In this document: positions 57,160 through 64,000 of the stretch, piece by piece
Layout of the letters: each line of letters starts with the position of its first letter
Position numbering within the stretch: the stretch's first letter is position 1
Assembly (NCBI GenBank): GCA_963850915.1
Contig: CAWKND010000014.1
Span: forward strand, 434,001 to 498,000
From: CAVTWH01 sp963850915
Lineage (GTDB): Bacteria; Actinomycetota; Actinomycetes; Mycobacteriales; Micromonosporaceae
Reading direction: 5' to 3'
DNA length: 64,000 nucleotides
Notes under the pieces: generated by a model
Database searches by the model: none
What the model was told of the DNA's origin: nothing
Seen by the model: the letters and a program-made list of their open reading frames with translations, nothing else
Position numbers and translations under genes: made by a program

Positions 57160-58356
57160 GTGAGACTCAGACATCGATTTACACTGCGCCAACGGGTGGC
57201 GCTGTGCGCTGCTATAGCGGGGCTGGCCGCGGGCGCCGCCGCGTTCGCGGTGGCCCAACCGGCCCAGGCGCACGGCACCATGCTCATCCCGGGCAGCCGT
57301 ACCTGGCTGTGCTACGAGGACGCACTCACCCCGCAGGGCAACTTCGTGGCCAACAACCCGGCGTGTGCGGCCGCCATCGCCAAGAGCGGCCCGACATCGC
57401 TGTACAACTGGTTCGCGGTACTGCGCTCCGACGGCAGCGGCCGCGGTCGCGGGTTCATCCCGGACGGGCAGCTGTGCAGCGCGGGCGCCACCGTGTACGA
57501 CTTCAGCGGGTACGACCTGCCGCGCAGTGACTGGCCGGTCACCCACCTCACCTCCGGAGCCCCGATCGAGTTCCACTTCAACATGTGGGCGGCGCACCCC
57601 GGCTGGTTCTACACCTACGTCACCAAGGACGGGTGGGACGAGAACGCCCCGCTGCGCTGGGACGAGATGGAGGACGCCGCGTTCTCGTCTGCCGACCACC
57701 CGCCATCGGTCGGCAGCCCGGGTACCTCGACCTCGTACTACTACTGGTCGGCGACGCTGCCGAAGAACAAGACCGGGCACCACATCATCTACACCATCTG
57801 GCAGCGCTCGGACAGTAACGAGACCTTCTACAGCTGCTCCGACGTGGTCTTCGACGGCGGCAACGGGCAGGTCACCGGCGTCGGTCCGGGCGGCTCGGGT
57901 ACACCGTCCAGCTCACCGTCGGCGTCCCCGTCGCGCTCGGCCTCGGCCAGCCCGTCGGTCTCGCCGTCCCGGTCGACCTCACCCAGCGCGAGCGCGAGCG
58001 CCTCCCCATCCCGGAGCGCGAGTGCGAGTCCGTCGGCCTCCGGCGGCGGGGGTACCGGCTGTGCCGCGACGTACGCGGTGGCATCCAGCTGGCCCGGCGG
58101 CTTCCAGTCGGGCATCACGGTCACCAACAAGGGCAGTACCCCCATCAACAGCTGGACGGTGACCTGGACGTTCGCCAGTGGCGAGACGATCACGCAGCTG
58201 TGGAACGGTACGGCGACAGTCACCGGGGCCGCGGTCAGTGTGGTGAACCTGTCCTACAACGGCGCACTGGGCGCGGGTGGCTCGACAACGTTCGGGTTCC
58301 TCGGCTCCGGTACGCCGGGGAGTACGGTCACCGGATTGACCTGTACCGCGCACTGA
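57160..58356 (+). CDS. Secreted lytic polysaccharide monooxygenase (AA10) with CBM2
   Basis: 398 residues. The signal peptide has RQRVALCAAIAGLAAGAAAF and cleavage after AQA, leaving the mature N-terminal His (HGTMLIPGSRTW) that starts the copper histidine brace; the second His is in FNMWAAHPGWFYTYVTKDG. The AA10 domain runs to about residue 240. A Ser/Pro/Ala linker of about 55 residues and a C-terminal CBM2 (ATYAVASSWPGGFQSGITVT, flanked by Cys) follow. It oxidatively cleaves chitin or cellulose; which one is not clear. GTG 57160. Confidence 0.93.
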   Translation: MRLRHRFTLRQRVALCAAIAGLAAGAAAFAVAQPAQAHGTMLIPGSRTWLCYEDALTPQGNFVANNPACAAAIAKSGPTSLYNWFAVLRSDGSGRGRGFIPDGQLCSAGATVYDFSGYDLPRSDWPVTHLTSGAPIEFHFNMWAAHPGWFYTYVTKDGWDENAPLRWDEMEDAAFSSADHPPSVGSPGTSTSYYYWSATLPKNKTGHHIIYTIWQRSDSNETFYSCSDVVFDGGNGQVTGVGPGGSGTPSSSPSASPSRSASASPSVSPSRSTSPSASASASPSRSASASPSASGGGGTGCAATYAVASSWPGGFQSGITVTNKGSTPINSWTVTWTFASGETITQLWNGTATVTGAAVSVVNLSYNGALGAGGSTTFGFLGSGTPGSTVTGLTCTAH

Positions 58357-58383
58357 GTAGGCACCGCGCACTGAGCAAACGAG

Positions 58384-58417
58384 AGGCTGCCGGTACCCGA
58401 TGGGGTACCGGCAGCCT
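58384..58417 (+). terminator. Terminator after the LPMO gene
   Basis: 15-bp perfect stem AGGCTGCCGGTACCC / GGGTACCGGCAGCCT with loop GATG, then TGGTTCT; 28 nt after the stop. Confidence 0.85.
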
Positions 58418-58492
58418 TGGTTCTGAAACGGGGGCGGCGCCGACCGCCCCGACCGCGACCGGCGCCGCGTCCCGGCCCGCGCCGGGCCGGTG

Positions 58493-60460
58493 TCAGGCGG
58501 TGGCCGGCGCGGCGATCCGTGCGACGGCGGTCTGCAGGAGCCAGAACAGGTTGGCCTGGGGTACCCGGCGACCGTCGCCGTGGGTGAGCAGCATGATCAC
58601 GGTATCGCCTCGACGGGCCAACGCCCATCCTTCGGCGGTGTAGGCTTCGTCGCCGATTCCGGGGAGGGGCTGTGCCTTCCGTCGGGAGCGCATCAGCATC
58701 TGCCCGGTGATCCCGCCGACGATCCCGAGCATGAGTACCTGCTGGCCACGCGTATCCACAAAGGACAGTGCGTGCCCGCCGCCCATGCCGACCGCGCCCT
58801 GCTGGGTCACCTCGGTGGTCATCGCCTGGCTGACCTCGGCGACCGTCACCAGCTGTGGCGCCGGCGTGGTCACGCTGGCCACGAAGCCGGGGAGACCGCC
58901 GCTGAGTATCCCGGCGGTACCGAGCAGGCCGGTCCCGGCTCGCGGGTTCGGGATGCCCATCGCCGAGGCGATCAGGTTCTCGGTCTGGTCGCTGGTGGAC
59001 TGCACGGCGTCGGTCTGCCGCAGCGTGCCGTGCTCCAGTACCTCCAGCTCGCCGACCCGGCGACTCCACGGGCGTACGGTGATCTTCACGGTGTCCCCGT
59101 CGCTGCACTTGCGGGAGAACTCGGTGGGCAGCGCCCAGGCGCGGGTACGGTCCGCGCTGCCGTCGTCGAGAGCCAGGTAGTGCAGCCACGGCCGGGCCGG
59201 CGAGTTCTCCGAACCGGACGTGGAGCGCCACACCTCGCACCACAGCACCTGTCCGGTGACCGTGGTCGGCGCGGCCAGGTCGATGACCGTACGGACCAGG
59301 AAGTAGAGCGCGTAGGCGCCGAGTACCAGCGCCACGCCCAAGCCCAGCAGCTTCACCGGATCGACCAGCCCCGCGGTCGGCTTGCCCTCGACGAACGACT
59401 GCTTGCCGGCGCCGACGATCAGCTTGGCCCAGAACCGGAACAGCAGCGCGGCGATGACGCCCGCGATGATCGCCCGGCCGACGAGTGGCGGGGCCGGCTT
59501 GCCGTACCGCCAGAAGAGGCGCGGGTAGCGCACCCGTACCCGGTGCCAGGTACCGCCGAAGCTGGACCAGACCAGCTTGCGGTTGCCCATCCCCATGTCG
59601 ATGACGGCGCTGGAGACCCGGGTGGCGCCGACGGCAGCACCGTAGGCGAGGTAACGGTCCCAGACGTCGACGGCCGACGGCGGCAGGTCACCGAACGACT
59701 CGGTGTTCTGCAGCCAGGCCTGTACCCCGAGCCAGCGCGCGGCCACCTCGCGGCCGAGCGGGGTGTCCCGCTCGCCGACGCTGCGCCCGGCCACCACGAG
59801 CAGCGCGCCGAACACCACGAAGCCCAGGCCGAAGATGCCCTTCGGGTCGTTGTCGCTACTGCTGCTGCTGGCCGCCTTGTGCCAGTTGACCAGGAAGGCG
59901 GCGCCGCCGGTGACGGCGATCGCGGCGATCGCGGCGGTGACCGTCAGCAGCGCCACGATGGCCGGGCTGAACCGGCGCCGGGACAGGCCACGGGCGCGGG
60001 CATCGCCGATCACCTCGGCGGAGATCCGCTTGGCGAAGCCGGCCGCCTGCGCGGTGTCCCGGAAGGTCAGCGCGGTGAGAGGTACCACCCGGCCGACCGC
60101 GATGCCCTTGACCCGGTCGAAGACCCGCCGCTCGTACGAGTTCAGGTTGGGCGGGTTCTCCACGCGTACGTGCACGGTGGTCTGCATCGGGTCGTTGGCC
60201 GGCTGGCGGAACTCCAGGTACTTGCGGGCGCCGAGGTCCAGCAGGGTGGACTCGGCGGCGTCCTCGGTGATCTCCCAGTTGTTGGTCAGCAGGCTGACCA
60301 CGGCCGGTGGCTCAGGGTTGGGGCCCAGATCCTGGCTGGCCGGCAGCGGCCGGGGCCGGACTGGCCGGGTGATGAGCCGGCACAGTCCGTACACCGCGAA
60401 GAAGACCGCGAAACCACCGAGGATGAGCGCCAAGCCAGCCAGGTGCAGCGGGCTGATCAT
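58493..60460 (-). CDS. DUF2207-like membrane protein
   Basis: The 655-residue protein has an N-terminal helix, a soluble part (NNWEITEDAAESTLLDLGAR, a winged-helix-like stretch), then further helices around residues 170-230 and 325-380 and a long soluble C-terminus with Gly-rich segments. Large proteins of this type are commonly paired with LemA, as here. Start ATG 60460, 2 nt after the lemA stop. Function unknown; an envelope role is inferred. Confidence 0.7.
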   Translation of the reverse strand: MISPLHLAGLALILGGFAVFFAVYGLCRLITRPVRPRPLPASQDLGPNPEPPAVVSLLTNNWEITEDAAESTLLDLGARKYLEFRQPANDPMQTTVHVRVENPPNLNSYERRVFDRVKGIAVGRVVPLTALTFRDTAQAAGFAKRISAEVIGDARARGLSRRRFSPAIVALLTVTAAIAAIAVTGGAAFLVNWHKAASSSSSDNDPKGIFGLGFVVFGALLVVAGRSVGERDTPLGREVAARWLGVQAWLQNTESFGDLPPSAVDVWDRYLAYGAAVGATRVSSAVIDMGMGNRKLVWSSFGGTWHRVRVRYPRLFWRYGKPAPPLVGRAIIAGVIAALLFRFWAKLIVGAGKQSFVEGKPTAGLVDPVKLLGLGVALVLGAYALYFLVRTVIDLAAPTTVTGQVLWCEVWRSTSGSENSPARPWLHYLALDDGSADRTRAWALPTEFSRKCSDGDTVKITVRPWSRRVGELEVLEHGTLRQTDAVQSTSDQTENLIASAMGIPNPRAGTGLLGTAGILSGGLPGFVASVTTPAPQLVTVAEVSQAMTTEVTQQGAVGMGGGHALSFVDTRGQQVLMLGIVGGITGQMLMRSRRKAQPLPGIGDEAYTAEGWALARRGDTVIMLLTHGDGRRVPQANLFWLLQTAVARIAAPATA

Positions 60461-60462
60461 GG

Positions 60463-61044
60463 TCAGAACCGCACCTGCACCGGGCCGCGCTCGCCGCCCT
60501 CGGCCTCGAAGAGGTCCTTCTGCTTGAAGCCGCCGACGCCGGCGATGATGTTCGTCGGAAGCGACTGGGTACTGGTGTTGTACGTCTGTACGGCGCTGTT
60601 GTAGAACTGCCGCGCGTAGGCGATCTTGTCCTCGGTGTTGGCCAGCTCGCCCTGCAGCGCGTTGAAGTTCTCGTTGGCCTTCAGGTTGGGGTACGCCTCG
60701 GCCAGCGCGAACAGCCGGCCCAGGGTCTGGGTCAGCGCGTTCTCCGACTGGGCACGCGAGGACGGCTCGGCGCCCGCGTTACCGACGGCCGAGTTGCGTG
60801 CCTGGATGACGGCCTCCAACGTGCCCCGCTCGTGGGCGGCGTAGCCCTTGACCGTCTCGACCAGGTTGGGGATCAGGTCGTACCGGCGCTTGAGCTGCAC
60901 ATCGATCTGGGCCCAGGCGGCGTCCACCTGGTTGCGCTGGCGGACCAGCTTGTTGTAGGTCGTGACGCCCCACGCGACCAGCAGGATCAGCACGAGGCAG
61001 ATGCAGCCACCGCCGACAAGGGCGATGAGGGAACCGGAACTCAC
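60463..61044 (-). CDS. lemA: LemA family protein
   Basis: The 193 residues comprise an N-terminal membrane helix (LIALVGGGCICLVLILLVAWG) and the LemA helical bundle with YNKLVRQRNQVDAAWAQIDV, LKRRYDLIPNLVETVKGYA, and QFYNSAVQTYNTSTQSLPTN. GTG 61044 with AAAGG 8 nt upstream; the in-frame opening to 61200 is upstream sequence. It is translationally close to the large membrane gene (TGA-CC-ATG). LemA function is unknown, but it is often linked to membrane stress or protein quality control. Confidence 0.9.
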   Translation of the reverse strand: MSSGSLIALVGGGCICLVLILLVAWGVTTYNKLVRQRNQVDAAWAQIDVQLKRRYDLIPNLVETVKGYAAHERGTLEAVIQARNSAVGNAGAEPSSRAQSENALTQTLGRLFALAEAYPNLKANENFNALQGELANTEDKIAYARQFYNSAVQTYNTSTQSLPTNIIAGVGGFKQKDLFEAEGGERGPVQVRF

Positions 61045-61347
61045 GTCGGGAACCTTTCGGCGGGGGAGACAGCTCGGCACCGCCGATGATCGCGGCGCTG
61101 CGCAGCTAAAACAGCTAACTGTCGCTGATACGACCGGCGCGATCAAGCCGCCGAACGGCGCGTTTGCCCGCTGTTCGGCCATGGTTGCCCTGCTCGCCAA
61201 CGTTTCCCGCCGACGCTGGCGATCGGCCGGCCGTGCGGGTCAACCGGGCAGGCGGCTCAGCTGGGCAGCCGGCGGCTCGGGTCAGCCGGGCAGCTGGGGA
61301 CCGGCGGCTCGGGGTCAGCCGGGGAGGCGGGGACCGGCGGCTCGGGG
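61045..61347. other. 303-bp intergenic region between lemA and pepP
   Basis: It holds the lemA promoter side (CAGCTAA repeated at about 61103 and 61113) and, from 61271, the 33-bp tandem repeat that duplicates the pepP 3' end. No gene is recognisable. Confidence 0.6.
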
Positions 61348-61370
61348 TCAGCCGGGGAGGCGGGGGCCGG
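61271..61370. repeat. About three copies of a 32-33-bp GC-rich repeat at the 3' end of pepP
   Basis: Units starting GGCGGCTCGG at 61271, 61303 and 61336 differ by a few bases. Each contains GTCAGCCGGG; in the last copy this is the real pepP stop (TGA on -). The array therefore looks like a tandem duplication of the gene's final codons and stop into the downstream spacer. Confidence 0.8.
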
Positions 61371-62787
61371 CGGCGCGCTGGGTGGCCAGCCAGTTCTCCA
61401 CGTCGTCGGCGCTGCGCGGCAGGCCGGCCGAGAGCACCACCGCGCCCTCGGCGGTGACCAGTACGTCGTCCTCGATGCGTACCCCGATGCCGCGCAGTTC
61501 GGCGGGTACCCGCTCGTCCTCGGGCTGGAAGTACAGGCCGGGCTCGACGGTGAGTACGTAGCCCTCCTCGAGCGCCCCCTCCTTGTACCGCTCCGGATGC
61601 GCCCGCGCGCAGTCGTGCACGTCGATGCCGAGCATGTGGCCGAAGCCGTGCAGCGTCCAGCGCCGGTACAGGGTGGAGTCCGGGCTCATCGCCTCGTCCA
61701 CGCTCACCGGCAGCAGGCCGAGGTCGGCCAGGCCGGCGGCGAGTACCCGCATGCAGGTCTGGTGGATGTCGTCGAACTGCACGCCGGGCTTGATCGCGTC
61801 GACCCCGGCCTGCTGGGAGGCGTAGACCAGGTCGTAGACCTGGCGCTGCAGCGGGCTGAACTCGCCGCTGACCGGGATGGTGCGGGTCACGTCGGCGGTG
61901 TAGAGCGCCCGGTTCTCCACGCCCATGTCCATCAGCAGCAGCTCGCCAGGGGTGGTGACGCCGTCGTTGCGGATCCAGTGCAGGGTCGTCGCGTGCGTAC
62001 CGGCCCCGACGATCGAGCTGTACCCGACCCCGTTGCCCTCGAAGCGCGCCCGCAGCCCGAACACGCCGTCCAGCAGGCGCTCGGCGACCGGCCGGTCAGC
62101 GGGCAGGATCCGGGCCACGTCCTCGAAGCCACGCACGGTCGCGTCGATCGCGTCCCGCAGCTGGGCGACCTCCCAGGCATCCTTGACCAGCCGCTGGTCG
62201 GCGAGGAGCCGGGCCAGTTCGCGGTCCCGGGCGCCGTCGCCGACCCGGCGTACCAAGCGGTCGACGTAGCGGTCCAGCCCGCGCAGTACCCGGGTGGCGC
62301 CCGGTGCGACGCCGTCGAGTACCCGATCGAGGGTGTCCAGGTGGGCGGTGGCCAGGCCGAGCTCGGTCGACTTCTCGGCGAGGGTGTGCCGGCGACCTAT
62401 CCACAGCTCGCCGTAGGAGCGGTCGCGGAAGAACTCGTCGGTGTCCCGGGGCGAGCGGGGGCGTACGAACAGGGTGGCTTCGCCGTCGCCGGCCAGCACG
62501 AGTACCGCGTCGGGGTCGTGCTCGCCGGTCAGGTACACGAAGTCGGAGCCCGGCCGGAACGGGTAGACCGTGTCGTTGGCGCGTACCCGCTCGCCACCGC
62601 TCGGGATCACCAGCGTCTCGCCCGGGAACGCGGCGGCCACCGCGGCGCGACGGGCCGCGTAGTTGGTCGCTTCTGTCCGGGTGGCGACCGGCAGTTCCCG
62701 GTCGTGCCAGCCGGAGCGCATGAACGCGAGCAGCGCCGGCGGGTACTCGGGGTCGTGGGACTGGCTGGTGGCGGCCTGTTCGCGCAT
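61348..62787 (-). CDS. pepP: Aminopeptidase P (Xaa-Pro aminopeptidase)
   Basis: 479 residues. Removes N-terminal residues preceding proline. The N-terminal domain has RANDTVYPFRPGSDFVYLTG. The C-terminal pita-bread domain carries the metal ligands Asp in LLLMDMGVENRALYTADVTR (two Asp), His in LHGFGHMLGIDVHD, Glu in LTVEPGLYFQPED and Glu in RIEDDVLVTAEG. ATG 62787 lies 6 nt after TAGGTT on -, probably leaderless. Confidence 0.95.
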   Translation of the reverse strand: MREQAATSQSHDPEYPPALLAFMRSGWHDRELPVATRTEATNYAARRAAVAAAFPGETLVIPSGGERVRANDTVYPFRPGSDFVYLTGEHDPDAVLVLAGDGEATLFVRPRSPRDTDEFFRDRSYGELWIGRRHTLAEKSTELGLATAHLDTLDRVLDGVAPGATRVLRGLDRYVDRLVRRVGDGARDRELARLLADQRLVKDAWEVAQLRDAIDATVRGFEDVARILPADRPVAERLLDGVFGLRARFEGNGVGYSSIVGAGTHATTLHWIRNDGVTTPGELLLMDMGVENRALYTADVTRTIPVSGEFSPLQRQVYDLVYASQQAGVDAIKPGVQFDDIHQTCMRVLAAGLADLGLLPVSVDEAMSPDSTLYRRWTLHGFGHMLGIDVHDCARAHPERYKEGALEEGYVLTVEPGLYFQPEDERVPAELRGIGVRIEDDVLVTAEGAVVLSAGLPRSADDVENWLATQRAAGPRLPG

Positions 62788-62869
62788 TCCGCCAACCTAC
62801 AACGACGCCGGCCGGGAAGGTCGCCGACCTGCACCGGCGGAGTAACCCGGTCATGGCAGGATGACGCCC

Positions 62870-64000
62870 ATGTGCGGACTGCTCACCTTCATCAGCGCCC
62901 ACCGCGAAGCTTCCGAGCACCGCGACGAGATCGCGGCGGCGCTGGAGAGCATCCATCACCGGGGGCCGGACGACACCGGCGTCGAGGTGGTCGGCTCCGA
63001 CGTGATCTTCGCGCACAAGCGGCTGTCGATCATCGATGTGGCCGGCAGCCACGAGCCGCTGCCCTACCTCGACGGCCGCTACCTGCTGACCTTCAACGGG
63101 GAGATCTACAACTACCTGGAGCTGCGTGAGCAGTTGGCAGCCGAGTTCGGGGCGCAGTTCGAGACCCAGGGCGACGGCGAGGCGATCGTCGCCGGCTTCC
63201 ACTACTGGGGCGAGGCGGTGGTGGAGAAGCTGCGCGGGATGTTCGCCTTCCTGATCTTCGACACCCAGCAGCGGCTGGTCTTCGGCGCCCGCGACCCGTA
63301 CGGCATCAAGCCGCTGTTCCACCTGGTCACCCCGGACGGGCTCTACATGGCCAGCGAGAAGAAGGCGCTGCTGCCGTTCGCGCCGTCGGCGCGCCAGGGC
63401 GACGCCGGGGTGGAGACGGCGAACCTGTCGCACTACCTGACCCTGCAGTACGTGCCGGAGCCGGGGACCCTGCACAAGGGCATCGGCCGCGTCGGCTCCG
63501 GTGAGTGCTTCACCTACCGCGCCGGGGGCACGTTCGCGACCCGCCGGTACTACCAGCCACGGTTCCGGCCCACCCCGACGGCTTCGCCGGAGGCGCTGTA
63601 CTCCAAGATCCGCGAGACGCTGCGCGAGTCGGTACGCATCCACATGCGCTCGGACGTACCGGTCGGGTGCTTCCTGTCCAGTGGCATCGACTCGACCGCC
63701 GTGGTGGCGCTGGCCCGCGAGTTCAACCCGAACATCCTGACCTTCACCGTCGGGTACGACGTCCCGGGGTACTCGGAGATCGACGTCGCGCAGGACTCGG
63801 CGAAGCACCTCGGGGTCACCATCATGCCGACGAAGATCGGGCCGCAGGACATGATGGACGCGCTGCCCAAGATCGTCTGGCACCTGGACGACCCGGTGGC
63901 CGACCCGGCGCTGGTACCCCTCTACTTCGTCGCCAAGAAGGCCGCCGAGCACGTCACCGTGGTGCTGTCGGGGGAGGGGGCCGACGAGTTCTTCGGCGGG
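62870..64000 (+). CDS. asnB: Asparagine synthetase (glutamine-hydrolysing), 3' end outside window
   Basis: The first 377 residues are visible and the frame is still open at the edge. MCGLLTFISAH gives the catalytic Cys of the glutaminase domain after Met removal, with HHRGPDDTG and LTFNGEIYNYLELR. The synthetase domain begins near residue 250 with the ATP loop VGCFLSSGIDSTAVVALA; VLSGEGADEFFGG closes the window. ATG 62870 is required because Cys must be residue 2. A CAGGAT box lies 7 nt upstream, so it may be leaderless. Confidence 0.95.
   Translation, partial: MCGLLTFISAHREASEHRDEIAAALESIHHRGPDDTGVEVVGSDVIFAHKRLSIIDVAGSHEPLPYLDGRYLLTFNGEIYNYLELREQLAAEFGAQFETQGDGEAIVAGFHYWGEAVVEKLRGMFAFLIFDTQQRLVFGARDPYGIKPLFHLVTPDGLYMASEKKALLPFAPSARQGDAGVETANLSHYLTLQYVPEPGTLHKGIGRVGSGECFTYRAGGTFATRRYYQPRFRPTPTASPEALYSKIRETLRESVRIHMRSDVPVGCFLSSGIDSTAVVALAREFNPNILTFTVGYDVPGYSEIDVAQDSAKHLGVTIMPTKIGPQDMMDALPKIVWHLDDPVADPALVPLYFVAKKAAEHVTVVLSGEGADEFFGG

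Overview
The window is very GC-rich chromosomal DNA of a filamentous-type actinobacterium. The gene order whiA-gap-pgk-tpiA-secG-rbpA / pgl-opcA-zwf-tal-tkt / ctaB / ctaA / sufR-sufBD-Rieske-sufCSUT is a conserved actinobacterial block. The protein style and the heavy use of GTAC-containing codon pairs suggest the family Micromonosporaceae; that placement is inference, because there is no rRNA gene in the window.

Layout. 1-12.7 kb is central carbon metabolism: end of whiA, a glycolytic operon, secG and rbpA on +, then the pentose-phosphate genes on -, with tkt divergent from the heme O synthase gene ctaB. 13-16.5 kb holds small conserved genes, an ATP-grasp gene, a HEAT-repeat gene and the heme A synthase gene ctaA. 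16.5-23.4 kb is a complete SUF iron-sulfur operon with its SufR repressor, almost every junction overlapping, plus a perfect 18-bp hairpin at the sufB stop. 23.5-35 kb is a mixed set of housekeeping genes: LysE-type exporter, HAD hydrolase, AlkD, a VLRF1-like peptidyl-tRNA hydrolase, two YpfJ-type metallopeptidases, an ABC-F ATPase behind an attenuator-like leader, a small HTH protein, an enoyl-CoA hydratase and an ABC exporter. A TetR-family gene at 35.4-35.9 kb resembles AcnR. Its upstream palindrome recurs in the promoter of aconitase acnA, 19 kb away.

The most unusual region is 36-46.2 kb. It encodes a sigma-54 factor (RpoN) with region I, HTH and RpoN box, and a sigma-54 activator with an intact GAFTGA loop. 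Sigma-54 is generally reported to be absent from Actinobacteria. Between them lies a five-gene operon: two acidic alternating-residue proteins (ELEF/ELEY-Gly repeats, shared C-terminal GRWIRR motif), an HExxH metalloprotease-like protein, a 618-residue protein of unknown type and an amidohydrolase. An almost perfect -24/-12 promoter, TGGCACGGAATGTGCA on the - strand, lies about 40 bp upstream of the operon's first gene. Regulator, activator, promoter and target are therefore together, apparently a self-contained sigma-54 island of unknown function.

46.2-64 kb holds HAD, APH-type and RIO kinases, an HtrA-like protease, a degraded patch (recombinase tail beside a truncated FAD monooxygenase), a VapBC toxin-antitoxin pair, acnA, an ECF sigma factor with a membrane-anchored partner, a secreted LPMO with a CBM2, a DUF2207-like/LemA pair, aminopeptidase P and the 5' part of an asparagine synthetase gene.

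Quality caution: rbpA, tal (twice), sufD, the ATP-grasp gene (twice), one acidic-repeat gene and probably the HEAT-repeat gene each carry what looks like a single inserted base. Several of these genes should be essential, so base-level errors in the assembly are the simplest explanation. Many genes also look leaderless, with a TAnnnT -10 box 6-8 nt before the start codon.
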